Shown here: piece after piece, positions 1-13,900 of the stretch
How the letters are laid out: every line of letters starts with the position of its first letter
How positions within the stretch are numbered: position 1 is the stretch's first letter
DNA from: Taeniopygia guttata
Taxonomy: Eukaryota; Chordata; Aves; Passeriformes; Estrildidae
Direction of reading: 5' to 3'
NCBI RefSeq assembly: GCF_048771995.1
Contig: NC_133060.1
Coordinates: 2,599,501 to 2,663,500, forward strand
DNA: 64,000 nucleotides
Notes under the pieces: generated by a model
Databases searched by the model: none
What the model was told of the DNA's origin: nothing
The model's input: the letters and a program-made list of their open reading frames with translations, nothing else
Translations under genes and position numbers: made by a program

Positions 1-8
1 TTTTCCAG

Positions 9-3000
9 GGTGGAGTCTACTTCTGATGGACGCCTATTACACCGTGCGAAAGCCCAGGTCACGTTACCTGCAGCTGTGGAAGAGATGGATATGCTCCAGA
101 AGCTTTACCATCTCCTGCAAGCCAAGGGGTTTCAGGCACGGCTGGAAGGAGTGGCACTCCTCCCAGAGCTGTGCAAAAGCAGCCCCCAGCTAATCTCCAA
201 GAACATTGTCCAAGTATGTAGGGTATTTTCATTCTTCCCTTCCTTTAGCTCCTTTCCCAAGCCTGTAGGGTAAAGGTAATTCAGTGTGTCTTGGCACAAC
301 ATCCTGGCTGTTTGGGACAAGCTGGTCCCTCTTACCCAGACAAATTTAATTCAGGCCCAGGCTTCAGGGCAATTTATTTCAGTCCAGCTGTATTTGTCTG
401 GCAGGTGCCTATTGAGGCTGTTCATCAGATGATGACAGAATTTTCTTCTGGTGTAACTGCTGCTGTCTCCTACTCCCAGTTGGGTTAATTGAAGGGAATC
501 CAGCCACTGAAAGCATGGCAATTATTATCCAGATTAAAAATGGGCTTGCATGGGGAACAGAAGTATCAGGCTGGGTTGGTTTAAACCCAGGATTTTTTAA
601 ACAATACATCTGTAAACTCCATCTTGTCTTACACAGGCACAACTCTGGCTACTCATTTCCATCCTTGTCCCTATTCCTCTTGGTAAAGACAGTTCTCAGC
701 CTTCTTGGGGAGCCTTTTTTCTCTTTGGAAAAGGAGGAAAACAGCTAAGGACAGATCTCTGCCTTCTCCTCCCAGTAGTTGCTTTTTCCCTTTTTCCAGA
801 AAAAGGTGTCTGATAATGTGGCTGTCGAGGGGACTGAACCTGCTCTAATGAGAGCTGTACAGCACATGGCATTTCAGAAGTCCACCTTTTACTTAGAGAG
901 ATGGTCTGGATCCTGGAGGGGTTGATTGGAGCCCTGCACTTCTCCAGACACAGATTCTGAGACAAACAAAATAAAACTTAGATCTCCTCCAGCCATAGTT
1001 TTGGAAAAATCATAATTGCCCTCAGTATTTGAGGCAACTGTATAGAAAAATGGGCATTGTAAATATCTGCTTCCATACTTGTAAAGCAAAGGTAGCCTTT
1101 TGCATTAATAAATGGAATTGATTTAATGATTTATAGACAGAGAGAAATGCCATAGGAACTCTTCTGTCCCCAACCAAAACTCTTAAAAACAGAAGAAAAT
1201 CATTCAAGCAGCATGAGGTTGCACAACCATTCCAGTGAGTGGCCCACAGGAAAACAGTGAAATTGTGCAAGCATGTGCTGACCTGAGAGAAAGGATCCCC
1301 TGAGTGCTGCATCCACACTTCAAACAAGGACATTTTAATCCAGCTTTCATGTTGCTTGTTCTCTTCACAGATTTTTGATTATTTTGTCCTGAGAATATGT
1401 GACAGCCACAAGAAAGTGCGGCAGAAGGCGCTGGACGTGCTGGCTGAAATCATAGGCCTCCTGGATGATGCCATGAACCCGGTGATGATCCACTTGGTAG
1501 AAGGAATAGCAAAGAACCTGAGCTCAAATGATCCTGGGGTTCATGCTGCAGCTGTGAGAGCACTGGAAGAATCCGTTGCTCATTTAGGTGAGGCTGAGCC
1601 CTGGCAGGGACTCCCCTCAACTGCGTCTCCATCTGTCCTACACAAGAGAACACTGAGTGCATTGACAGCTGCTGTTGTCTGTGGAATGCTCCAGCTGACA
1701 CCCACCAGAAGCTGTGGAGGTGCAGCCCTTATGCACCAGTCCCCCAACAGGCTTGCATGTGATCAGCATTTCCCAAAAGTCCCAGGAGCCCTTGGCTCTG
1801 TGCTGCTTGTCTGAAGAGCAAGTCCTGGACTACAGCTGTGCTACAATTCAGGGGCAAAGGGGTTTTGGAGTTTGCTTGGGCCCCGTTTGACTTCCCAAAA
1901 GAACAGCTTGGCTGTTGGCATGAAGGGACACTGGCCCATCAGAGCTTCTGCACAGCAGCCACCTGGAAGGCTCTACATTATAGGCATTAGCTGCCTATTT
2001 TCCCTTTTTCTTCTTTGTCTTTTTTCAAAGGGGAACTTACAATTCACCAGGTTCATTTCTTTATAACAAACAAGTCTAAATCCAGCTGTCAATGGTGCCT
2101 TGTTCCACATATTGTTTTGCGTGGGGCAAGATTGCTCTAGCAAATACCTACATGGGCACTGGCTGCTCGAAATTCCTTTGCCATGCAGATTTATGTCAGC
2201 TCTGAAAATGGCTGAAAAATTGAGTGTTTGAAGATGTCTCCAAGGGGCATTTCCACTTTCTCCACCTCAGCTGCTCTGTGACTCAGGAACTGCCTGAGTC
2301 AGCGTCTTTCTGTGTCCCAAGGATGGGGTTCTTCCTTTTTGCTGTGGGATACAAACCCTTTTCACTGCTTACATGTGACTGACCTCTTGAGATCCCTGAT
2401 GTGAAATGTTTTAACAAAGCTCCTGGTACAGAAGACAAGCTTGGATTTACAAATGTGAAAGGAGAGCTTTTCTTTTGGGATTTTAAACCCTGCCAAGTAG
2501 GCTGGAAGGAAAGATGAAAAGAGTTCAAAAATCAGCAGAAATTTACTTTCTTGTATAAAATGGAGTTGCTCCTGCCTGTGGAGCAACTGTCCTTTCTCCT
2601 ATGACCTCAGAAGAGTGAGCAAAAACATGTGTTTCACTTGTAGATAAAGTATCACTGATGAAAGAATTCAGCCACCAATGGAGCCAACTGAGTGGCCAAG
2701 CTCTGCTGGATGTCGCAGAGTGTATCGCAGGTATGGCCTCCAAATATACTGCTGGTAGTAAATTTTTGTCTGTGTTTGATATAGTTCAGTTCAGAAAATG
2801 AGCAGAGAGATTTCAGAAACAATGTGAGAAAAATACTTGTGTTTTGGTTAAATTTCAATCTGCTGTGTAGCATTTTTCTCTCTCTATGCCCGTATTTCAG
2901 TGGACATTATAAGAAAAAATGCCATTAACACTGGGAGAGGAAATGCCATTAAAATGTGGAGAGGCCCAAATGCCACGGCAATGGGGTCTGGGTAATTAAG

Positions 3001-4640
3001 ACACGCTGAAGTTTGAAACAGCTCTGTGTTGGGAGCTACAAAAACATTCTGCCAAAGACACCAGCTAGTCACTGATGTTTCTAATCCAGCTGTCGAGCAG
3101 CAGCCATCTCTGGTGGGCTGGAGCTTTGAAGTGTGCTCTAATACTGCCCTTTGCTGTGTGCCACTGAGCAAAGGGAAGAGTCAGATTAGACTTTTGGCAC
3201 TTGAAATCAAAGTCACAGACATGGAGTCACCCCTTTTACTAGAAATCTTTCAATTGCCTCTCTATGGTGCATTTCCAAATCTTCAGTGTGGGTTTAGACA
3301 ACTCCTTAATGGGAATAAAATGCAATTTGACATTTCAGTCATTGTTCATGCAGAAACAGATTGTGAAATAATTTAGTAACGGTACAAAGTCTGCCATAGG
3401 TACAAGGCTCTGGTTGGAGAAATTAGTCCTGAGGGGTTGGTGGTTCTGTTTCAAGGATGATCAGCTGCTTTGCCCGTTTCTGGATCATGGGGCTCCATGT
3501 GCTATTTCACTGATCTTAGCCAGAGAGCCTTCCAAGAAGCAAAAGCAGAGGTAGATCCTTGTTTGCATGGAGCTTGGTGGGTAAGAAGCTGTGCCTCTCT
3601 CCCGGCAGAGCTCGTGGAGTGGGTTTATGCCAGGAGCCCTGAAGTCGTCCAGCGCTATGCCCTGCCCGTGCTCTGGTCCTTCCTGGACAACAAAGCGCTG
3701 CCTGTCCGCAGTGCCAACATCTGCACTGTGGCCACCAAGCTTGCCCTGGCCCTCTACGAGGCGATGGGCAACAAGCTGAAGAAATGTGCAGCCAGCAAGC
3801 CTCCACACATGCGGGAGAACCTCTCCAACATTTTGTACTGGTGAAGGCAGGATGTTCTCCAGGAAGATGACCAAGTGCTGAGTTGGACACCTCCGGATTT
3901 GACTTCTTAGCTGTGCCAAAAATGACAAAACACTAAGGAAGGGTGTGCATCGGCCCCCGCTCTCTCCATCGCCCTTCCTAGTCATGACATGGGGGGGCCT
4001 GAAGAAACTCCAGACTGAAGACAAGGTGAAGGCTGAGCATGGATCAGCCTCACACAGAGGTGAGGGGGGAGCTGGGCCGCTCTCTGGAGGGAGAAAGGGT
4101 CCTGTGGCAGCCCAGAGAGCCTGTGCACATTCCTAGGGAACAGCTGTGCCCCCATGTGCCCCTGCAATGAGCTGTGCTCTGCCAGAGCCCCTGGAGCTGT
4201 AGGGCTGCTCAGCCGTGGGGCAGGGAGAGGAGCAGGAGGGTGCATGTGCAGCTGAGCATGGAAAGCACAGGGCTCTGGGCTCCTGCTGTCCCAGGGCAGC
4301 CCAGAGGCCAGGCTGTTCCTGTGGCAGCCCTGTGCAAGTGGGTCAGGGTTTCCCCTGGCCTGCCTCAAGTGTCTGCCAGCAGGAACACGCTTCCATGTGC
4401 AGCTGTTTAGAAGTTGGCAGGAAATGTGTCCCATGAAATCTAGAGCTCAAGCTGCTTTAGGTTTGCATTGTGGCATCTGTTAAAACTTTGTGTCTTCACT
4501 TTGCAGGCCTGACTGGCTATCCTCTTACCAAGAGGTTTTCTCTGGACACTCCTGATTGTCTCTTACCCGCAAAGTCCTTGCTTCCCATCCAGAAGAGCTC
4601 TCATCCCTCCAAGCTCAGGAAGAAGCTGCCGCCTGCCTGA
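9..4640 (+). CDS. TOGARAM2: TOGARAM2-like gene, 3' exons encoding the C-terminal TOG domain (copy 1, partial)
   Basis: Partial gene entering from the left edge. Exons read as 9-213, 1371-1587, 2644-2730 and 3609-3844, each with AG before and GT after and compatible phases. They encode helical HEAT-type pairs: 'MLQKLYHLLQAKGF', then 'IFDYFVLRICDSHKKVRQKA', then 'SLMKEFSHQWSQLSGQALLD', then 'ELVEWVYARSPEVVQRYALP'. This order and wording match the last TOG domain of TOGARAM2 (FAM179A), a tubulin-binding protein linked to axonemal and ciliary microtubules. The frame stops at 3842-3844, but those bases are also a possible donor (TG|GTGAAG) to a further exon at 4507-4640 with acceptor TTGCAG. That exon is open for 15 codons in the carried frame and about 44 in another, so the true C-terminus is unresolved. 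AATAAA-type signals lie near 4,800. Upstream exons are outside the window. The family call is firm; function of this copy is inferred. Confidence 0.75.
214..1370 (+). other. TOGARAM2-like intron
   Basis: Lies between the GTATGT donor at 214 and the CTCTTCACAG acceptor ending at 1370. The short ORFs here have no recognisable protein content, and I see no element I can name. Confidence 0.5.
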
Positions 4641-7417
4641 AGAGTAGTTGAAGAATAGGATTTATGCATTAGTCTTCATAGATATAGATATACATATGTT
4701 CTGATATTTAGATGTAGTTTTGATTAAATATATTTTGATTGTATCTTGAAATTTTGAAATTTTAAGTGTATATATTTATTCTTATGATTTTAAAAAAGGT
4801 AAATAAATAAATAAAATTTAAATAAGCCAAGCGGAGAATGTGAGACCCAGACCTATTTAGCCTAGAGGTTATGGGAGTGCAGCTCACTCGATGTGCCAGT
4901 GTCTCACCACATCCTTTCATCACTGGGCCTCTCCTCTTCCTCTTTTGACACGTTTTCTTTGTGTCATTTGTGCTGCTCTTTGTCATTTGACATTACAACT
5001 CAGCCACCCATTGACATGTCTGGGGGACAATGGACCCACAAGATCCTGTCTAGTCAAAAGTTTTCCATGTAGATGTATTCTGTGCTCACAAAAGGCCTGA
5101 GCAAAGAAATCAAGAGGAGTGAGCCCAAATCCCAAAGCTTTGCTCCTTTGCAATGTGACACAGATCTGGCTCACGGGTGTTTTTAATCACAATTTCATAG
5201 GTATGAAGAGGACATGAGAAAAGATGCACTGCTTTGGAAAAATCATCTGTATGTATATTTACCCAGGACAGCAGTACAACTGTGTTGTTTGCAACCTGTT
5301 TGCAGAAGGATGATTGGACTGTGAGTCCAATAACAAGTGACAAGGGTTCCTCAAATCTTTTTACACTCCAGCCTGGGTGCCATTCAGACCACAGTTATAG
5401 GATAATACTGTAGTACATCCCACACACATTCTACCTCCAATAAAAGCTTGGCTTGTCTTATTAGAGTGAAATAAATAGAAGAGTAATAAAATGAACAGTT
5501 ACACTTGTCACTTTGGAATGACTCTCCTGCTTTCCAGTGTCAACCCTGCACCTCATGCTCCCAAGGCTTGTTACAAACAAGTGTCCGAGATTGCTTAAAA
5601 ATTCTTTGGCAAGGTTCAGTAAAAGCCAGATTGAATATTGAGCAACAGCTCAACAAAATTCAATGGCAGCACTCACACTATTACTTACTAGTCGATTAAG
5701 GCACAACAAGGAAAAGAAGTAACAAATAAAATACAGTCAATCAAACAAGAAATGTACTGAGAACTATACGTGTGTGTGTGTGTGTGTGTTTGTGTGTGTG
5801 TTTGTGTGCATTTGAGAAGGGGACAGAAAGAACAAGGATCCAAAGGAATACCACCTAAAAGCTTAAGAGCACTCAAGCTTAACTCCAGGTCAGCTGGAGC
5901 CTCCAGGAGTGGGGCTGTTGGCCCAGGATCCATTGTTGATGGGTGATCCTGCCAGAGCAGCAAACCTGCGAGCTCGCTGGCTCTGAGAGGCCCCACGCAG
6001 AGGGAGGCTGCTGCTGGCAGCCGCTGTGCTCCAGGAGAGCTCCAAGGGCCTCCTTTTGGAGCGCTGATTATAAAATAAAATACTTCACCATGGCTGCACT
6101 TTGGGTCAGCAGCCTGCCTTTGAAAGTGGGAGAAGAAGGATGTCGTGCCACTGAGGCCAGAAAAGTGGTTTCCAAGGCTGTTCACAGAACAGCCCAGGAT
6201 CTCGTTAGACAGCACAGGTTCCTGGAGCACTCAATGTTTCTGAAAAGCTCCAGAGGAGCTGGGTCCAGGGGCTGTTCAGCAAGGCCAAGGCCTGACAAGC
6301 CTTTCTCAAATCACTGTGAGGCCTGACAAGGCCGGGGGGATTCACCACCACAATCTGAAACATGAAGTTTGGATGTAGGGTAAAAAGCCACGGCCCAGTG
6401 GAAGTGGGTCATGTCCTCAGGCCTGTGGGAGAATCACAATGCAGATCCTTGTGGTAGTGATTCCATTTCTCCCCACTTTTCTAAATTCTTGGTGGCAAGG
6501 TCACTTAGGTTAGACACCCAGCTCACAAGCAGTGCTCCTGAAGTTTTCTGCACAATGAATTAAAATGAGAATCCTGTCACATCCAAAAACTGTGTTCTGT
6601 TGTGGTTTAATTACTGTTTTGAATAATTTCTAGAGCAGCAAATTTGCTTCCTCAAATATTTACTGTGCATGGCATGGAGCACAGAGGAAAGATTTAATGT
6701 TAAAAGCATCACCCTGGCAATGTTCTTTTGACAGGTTTTGCCCTGAGCTTTCCTTAGGATTATCTGAAAGATTCAATGTCACTAGCAGAAGCTCCTGCAA
6801 TGGCTGCTGGCCAGCAGAGAGGGCTGTCAGCTGTAAAACAAGTGTTGCCACAAGCAGCAGCTTAGCCAGGGCAGCAAATCAAGAGCTGGGAAGGAGCTCA
6901 TCTGAAGGCCAAACCTCTTTCGGTCCTTCTAAAAGGCTGGAACAGTTCCTCGTTCCAATGAGGCGGATGCTGGACACCACAGCTCTGTGTGAGGACTGGA
7001 CACAAGTCTGCTCCCACTGAGCGCTGTGATGGTTTCTGCAGGAGCTCTGGGCTCCTGCGTGTGGTGACACAATGAGGAGTCAAGGAGCCAAGTGCACTCC
7101 TCAAATTCCAAATGGTGCAGGATGTCTCCCAGACCCAACCTGCCACCACCTACAACTCCAGCTGCCCTGGCAGTGCCAAATGCCTCTTACAAACTGACAT
7201 CAGGAAACTGGGGGGTGAGTGTTGTTTCCCATGGGAAAGGGCTGGCGTTCATTCATGTCCATGGGCCTGCAACTGGAGCTGGTGCTGTATTTTTCACATT
7301 GCTTTAACCCCCCTGCCAAGTGCTATCTGTGGCTGAGAAAGGACACAAAAGGATTAACATGACACAGAAGTCTTCCTTTCACTTATTTCCTCTGTGTTAA
7401 TGAAACCCATCTAATTA
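4641..7417. other. Non-coding sequence downstream of the TOGARAM2-like gene
   Basis: Begins with the AT-rich 3' UTR-like stretch with tandem AATAAA-type motifs near 4,800, then mixed-composition DNA with a TG-rich microsatellite at 5,768-5,812. Several ORFs of 60-180 codons exist, such as 5,943-6,326, but none shows a recognisable domain, and several overlap each other on opposite strands. I see no gene here. Confidence 0.5.
5768..5812. repeat. (TG)n microsatellite
   Basis: Runs of TGTG interrupted by TTTG. The duplicate copy at 58,271-58,302 is purer and of different length, as expected for replication slippage after duplication. Confidence 0.85.
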
Positions 7418-10400
7418 TCTGGACCTAGGATGGAAGACTCCAGATATAATCTCAAGATGGAAAAGCTAACTGTATTTTGTCATATGCTGCAAAACAGCAT
7501 ATAATTAAAAATATTGAGGATGGATGAAGGCAAGTACTTTAAATCTAACATTCAATGTGGTTTCAAGCACAGAAAGTTGTTAGTTTTAAGCCAAACCATG
7601 CTGGCCTCTGAGAAAGGACCTTCCTCTTCCACTCATCTGTGAAGTATTTCAGATATTCAGGAAAAATATTATTTTTTGGAGTGAAATGCACTATTGTGCA
7701 GGGACAACCATTCTTTCAGAAATGCAGCCTACTTATTCACAGAATCATGTGTTTCCAAAACCCTTGTAACTCAGTTTTTTGACACACCATTAGCTTTGTA
7801 ATGAGAAAGCAAGCATGGTCTTACAGTAATCACAAGTTCTGTATGACAGTGTCTATCTACAGACACAACTAAAGGAAGGTGCACTAGTACACCAAAGTTT
7901 ACAGCACAATATCCAGGCTCTAATATCTAAAAAAGAAAGCTTTGGGCAAAACTTACATGACCTTAAAGGTCATTGCAACATTTACAATGTCTGCTATATC
8001 AGAGGTTATGCTAGGAGTTTTATTGAGGTTATTTGCCTCTATAAAGGCCCAAAGATTGGATTCCTAAGCACCTGTGATATGCTACAATCAACTGCCAAAA
8101 TAATGATTTAATTTTACAGCATATTAGTATTACATAACCAAGTATAATTGTCGCTGTTGAGACAGGACAGGAACAGAGAAACTCCAAGTCAGAAGGCTGA
8201 AAGAATTAAACTCAACAACTGTACTTCAAATACATCGCTCTTTTTATAGAGAACATCCTGCAGACCAATTTCATTGGTCTTCAAGTAAAAACATCTCAAC
8301 CATTGGTGCGTGCTGAATGGCACACGGTGGCAGAACATATCTATAAACAATGTGAACAACAAGAGAGACAGAGAATTATTTACATTCCTTTGAAACTCTT
8401 TCCCAGGCCCTAGTCTGGCAGAAACCTCTCCTTTCTCTCTGAATGAACTGAGAATATCCATATATAATTATGTAGCCAGCTGGGCCTTTGTAAATTCCTC
8501 ACCCTTGTAGGGACAGGCTGACTTGCCTCTTGATAGACATGTTGTTCTGACACTGAACTGCTAGGGAAATAACCAACTGTCCCCATATAGTTTTCATACT
8601 GTTCTCCATAAACTTTCAAGCAAGGAGGTGTATAATGAGATATCTTAAAACAATCCTCATCTGCTTTGAGCTGGTTTATCACTTAGCCAAAAGGAGTTAC
8701 CAGTAGTGTTCTTAATGTGGTTTACATCTCCTAGGCTCTAATCAGCTGGCACATGAAACAAACCATTGACAGAAGTTCTGATCTAGGCATACATTTTTTG
8801 AGTAAATGAATACTGTTTATAGTTTATCTGGATTTTTTTTTTTTGTAAACACAGCCAGTTTTTATATTTGCTTTCCTTAAATTTAAGACTTTAAAGGCCC
8901 CTGTGATAAAAGATTTATCCTCCACTGTTTTCATAAACAGCCACAGAAATAAACTGTTGAGCCATTCTGTAAAGGTTCAGTTCATAATTACCATATAGCT
9001 ATTGATTAAAAAAAGAAAAATATTAAAGCCCTTCAAGCCTTCTCAACCAGTTTAAACATTCACTTTTAAAACTAAGTTGCTGCTTTAAGCCCCACAACAG
9101 CTCAGCATTTGCAACCATTTCTTGACGGCAATGTGTGTGTGTTAATCTACTTCTAGTTTGTTCATATTCACAAGAATCAACTCTTACACTTGCAGCCCAG
9201 AATTCCCCAGAGTCTTCTTCATTCATTAGTTTTGAATGAACAGAAATTCACTGGCCCTTCTTAATATTAATGAAACTGCAGTCTGAAGCATTATAATCCT
9301 CTTCTGCTTTGGCAAGGGAATTGGTGTCTGGGGAAAAAAAAAAGCAACAAAAAAATGAGGTAGATGCATTCAAATACATACATACTTTAACAGAAATATA
9401 AATACACGTGACCTTGTAGTAAAACTATTCCTACATATAAAAGTAGGTTATCTTGAAACAGTTAAAGTCTTCAAGAATTTGTTCTGTGCATTTTTCTATT
9501 TTCCAGTAACCAAAATAACAGCTTTAGAAGCAATTTCAGCACTGAAAGTTAGAATCCCTCCCTACACTTTTCACTTAAGTGAAAAATGTCCCTTTAAGAA
9601 TCCCATTTTTTGGTAAAACTGCATGTGACATTCTAAATAGCCAATTGACAAGAAAAATATATGACAGAGCTAAACAAGCAAAGGAGTTTTGCCTTCACCC
9701 CCAGCATTATTTTTAAAACTATTTTGTCCTCAAAGTTAAAGCAAATTTACTTACAGACACAGTCATCATCAGGACACAGCTTCTTGCTGGTAAGCTTCTC
9801 CATAAAAATTCCAGTTGTGAGAGGACACATTGATCCGAGACACAAAAATAAAGTCATCAAATAAACACTTTTTGTCACTTTTCTTTGCTGCAGCACTTGC
9901 TGAGTGTGTACCAGGTCCAGCAATCCCCATCTTTTATGGAAGAGGCAGAAAACTGGACAAACACACCAGGCTAACAGGAATGGGCTGTGGCAACACTGCA
10001 TCCCACCAGAGGAGCTGGAGGTAGGGGGAAAGCCTCAGACCCAACTCATAAAGCTGAATCCCCTGCCAAAGCCATTCTGTATTAACATTTTAATCAGCAA
10101 CTGTATTATTTAAACACTCTAAGCCCTCCTAGAGCTGTCCATAGTCTTAATCATACTTCAAGCAAAGTCTGAGAATGAAAATTAAGTCAGACCCTGGTAG
10201 GAAGAAAATGAAATTACATCCTTCTTAGTCCTCCAGTCCTTAATTTTCACAAATGCTCACTGACAAGCACAATCTTCCATGGACCAAAAACCCTCAGTGG
10301 CAGAGATTTCCCTGTTCCTGTCTACAAAAAGGACCTGCAGGGACAATAGCAGACAGATGCAATGGAACAAATCATTAGGGAGTAATCAGGTACAATACGG

Positions 10401-10780
10401 TATCTGATTACTTCACTGCATCCAATGTATTTCACGTCACACAAAACCTATTAAGTTTTTAACAAGTAAGAAAAAATAAAGTCAATCAAACCTGAGAAAC
10501 CCAGAAGCATTAGGACATGTATTTTGGAAAAGCCTGGCTAAAAACCTGAAACTTTTATGTTTCCTCTCAGGACTTTCCCTTGAGAATGAGGGTGAATGCT
10601 CTATTTATTCTGAATATGCTGGCATTCAGCATCCCTGATCATACTTTTGCTCTGGAAAGAAAGCTGTTTTTAGCACTCACTTCTGAGAAATAAGGATCAC
10701 TTTAAAAGTTGAATAAAACCCTGCAAGGTTAATCAATAATGAGACAGACTTGAGAAAAAAAATGGCTCGAAAACAGCATA
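7418..10780. other. AT-rich intergenic region, no gene seen
   Basis: From the end of the duplicated block to the SNRPB2 3' UTR the sequence is AT-rich with short ORFs only (90 codons or fewer) and no family resemblance. No tandem repeat or mobile element was recognised by eye. Confidence 0.5.
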
Positions 10781-10994
10781 ATTATATTTTATTTTATAAA
10801 AATTAGTATTTCAACAGAAAAGATCGTTATCCGGGTGATGTGTGGAAATTTTACATGTGCCCTGGTCATTGTGGCAATTCTATTTGAGTCTTTTTTTTTC
10901 TGCAGAGAATAGCAAGCATGCTGACTGACCAGAGTAGCAATGTTTTTAAAAAAAATAAAACCTATCCACAGAACTCCTTTACAGGAGCATATAG

Positions 10995-13900
10995 TTATTT
11001 CTTTGCATAGGTGATTTTCATGGCATGAGATGGAGTGATCTTGAATCCCTGGAGAGCGTCTCGAGCAGCCCCTGCTTGGTTCTCGTTTTCAAACTCCACG
11101 AATGCGATGTCATGGCGCCCCGGCACTAAGTGTACTTCTTTGAATCCAGGAAACCTTTAAAATAAGGTGAGAGTCAAAAAATACTTCTTAGCTCAATATA
11201 CATCTCTCTTCAGTAGCTCCTTATCAGAAGCATCTACTAGCACAATTGTTATTGCTAGTGAAAGATTTAAATTGAAGAGTTTTACATGTTCTATCCTTAG
11301 AACTATGCTTCAATTAAGGAATATTATGTGGAAGCAGTTTAATCAGAGCTGTACACACACAGAAGCAATCAAACTAGTCTTAGAACTGCTCCCTGCTGTC
11401 CTATGGACTTTAGTATTACAGTAACCAGCTTAAATCCAGTGCAAATTGATAGCAGATAAATTTCACAATCAAAGCCAGATGTGAAAAAGATCAGATTTGC
11501 TTTCTGAACCAAGTAATCAGAACTGACATCTGTAACCTCGCCAGTAAGACGAACAATTGAAATAGCTTCAGAACAAACCCTTATTTCTAAAAAGTGAGCT
11601 TGCCAACTGAGAAAACGCGTACAGGTTACAGAAGAATTAAAAGGAGAAATCATTTATATTCAAAACTTACTGATTAAATAACATGGACAGCATCATCTCA
11701 TTTGTTTCCTCAGGCAAATTATTAAGGAAAAGGATATAGTCTGGTGGGTTATCAGGCACCTGCAACAACAGAAATCAAAGCTCAAAAGACTATACATATT
11801 TGCATCCAGTTCCTTTGCATCTGTCTGCATGAGTATTTGAACCAAGACTCGCATTTCTTTAGTTTTGCTCATAACATTTTATCTGGGTTTCACCACACTT
11901 TTATCAAGATGCAGACAGAGCCCCTTCATTCTTTTACATGGATACATTAATTTGGAGAGGTTCTTCCACAAAAATCACAATACCATACTGTCTTAGATGT
12001 CACACTTACACTCAACTAGTCAAGAGCTGACACTGCAGTACTCTCTGCACCCAGGTGCCACAGTAGTGGCTGCAGTGCTATTCAAGACACCTGTAAGGCA
12101 GTGGTGGAATGCATGAACGACTCACAGTGGGAAGCCAAGCCCTGTTTACCTGCAGTACAACCAAAATACTGAGTATCAATCAAAACCTACAAAATCCACA
12201 TGGTTTTATTACAGAGCTCAATTAAAATGTCTTAATTAGAAACCACTTTAGATTTAGAGCTTTAGTCTTGTAACAGATTTGCCTGCTAATACGAATTTGT
12301 TGCCACCCACCACAGACAAGGCTGAGTAGTTATTTGCTGATACTGGAATCTTCAACTCAACAAGTACATTATAAATATAAAAACTAACGGGACACCCCGA
12401 CTTTAAACATTGTCAAAGCAGTGCCAAATAAAAAGTCTCAGCAGAACAATCTCCTTTTACTGATGGAAATATTCCAAGTAGCACCATTAGAAAATAAACT
12501 TCTGAAGTTCAAAGAAATACCCAAAGACTCAGTGTTGTGCTTTGATGCACACTGACATACATATATTGTGCCTGAAAATCCAGGAAGCAAGACCTTTTCC
12601 CCTGTTGATTATGTATGCAATGGCAGTACTCCAGAAAGATGTGGGGCAGGGCAGGCAAAGATATTCTTCCATGGTACTTGCTCTCCTGCAAATCCTGGCT
12701 CTTTACCACTTTCACTTCTAACACGAATCTTTTAGAAAGTCACTGAGCAGACAAGATGAATGAAGCGTAGGGAGTTGTTCCTACATCTCCACACAATACT
12801 TTGGAAAATAAGACACTTGTGAGAAAAAAGAAAAAGTGAGCAGAGAACCCCCAGATTCCTGAGATAAAGCTTTTAGGCAGCTATTTTGGCATCCTCTGTT
12901 GTCTTCCTTTTCTTTATCTGCTGCTAGAATAAAGTAAGTTAAAGGGAACTTATTAGCAATGAAAAAAAAAATTAAGAATCCTTCAACTGATACTAAGCAC
13001 AGTCCAAATTTAAGAATCCAGTATGATTTGGTAATAGTGCTGTTTTCTGTATAGTAATGAGAAACTGCAGATTCTCATTTCCTGTCAACCAGATACAGTA
13101 GAAAAGGGATTTGTTTTGTTTGTTTACTGTCATGTAGCTGTTAGACAATGTTTCATAGGACAAAAACAAAGCTGTAAAATATATCCTCAAGTTTCCATGT
13201 GTAACAAATTATTATTCATAGAGAATAATTTAAAAAATTAGTGCTTTTAGTAATAAAAAACATTACCTGATTCTGTGGTGTAGTCCCTGGGGCACTGGCT
13301 GAATTCTGTGTTGCTCCCTAGCAAATAAGTACAAAATAGTTTTACAAAGGTATTCCATTAGAAATAAATCAGGTACATATCACCATGTTTCTCTATAATT
13401 CAAGACATATGTTAAAGGTTTTAGTGAGCTGCAATCCAAGGAACATTTGGTGCCTATGAGATACTTCCCAAAGGGAACAAATTGTGTGAATTTTGCATAG
13501 CTTCAAAACCAGGCAATCAAAAGAAATAACATCAGTACTACCTGATCAATCTAATGGCTGAATCAAGTATTTCTCCACATTACAAAATTTCAGTTAATAG
13601 ATAAGGAGGAAATAGTTTTGAAAATGAAGGCCTAGACAGGTATCCTGGTTTCACCTGGGACAGAATTAATTTTCTTCTTAGTACAGTGTTTTTGAATTTA
13701 GTATGAGAGCAACACTGATAACAAACTGATGTTTTGGTTGTTGATAAGTAGTGCTTGTTTGTATCAAGGACTTTCCTGTTCCCCACACTCTGCTAGTGAG
13801 TAGGTGCACCAGAAGCCAGGAGGGAGCCAGGAGAGCTGACCAGAACTGGCCAAAGGGACATTCCATAGTAAAGAATATCATGTCCAGTATATAAACTGGC

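Larger units (their letters stand above)
1411..7417 (+). repeat. Segmental duplication, copy 1 (direct repeat of 53,907-59,914)
   Basis: About 6.0 kb runs nearly base for base with 53,907-59,914 in the same orientation, at an almost constant offset of 52,496-52,500. It starts inside the second TOG exon at 'agaaagtg' and ends at 'aaacccatctaatta'. Differences are scattered single substitutions and small indels, by eye around 2%. Both coding and non-coding sequence are copied, so it arose as genomic DNA rather than through mRNA. Confidence 0.92.
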
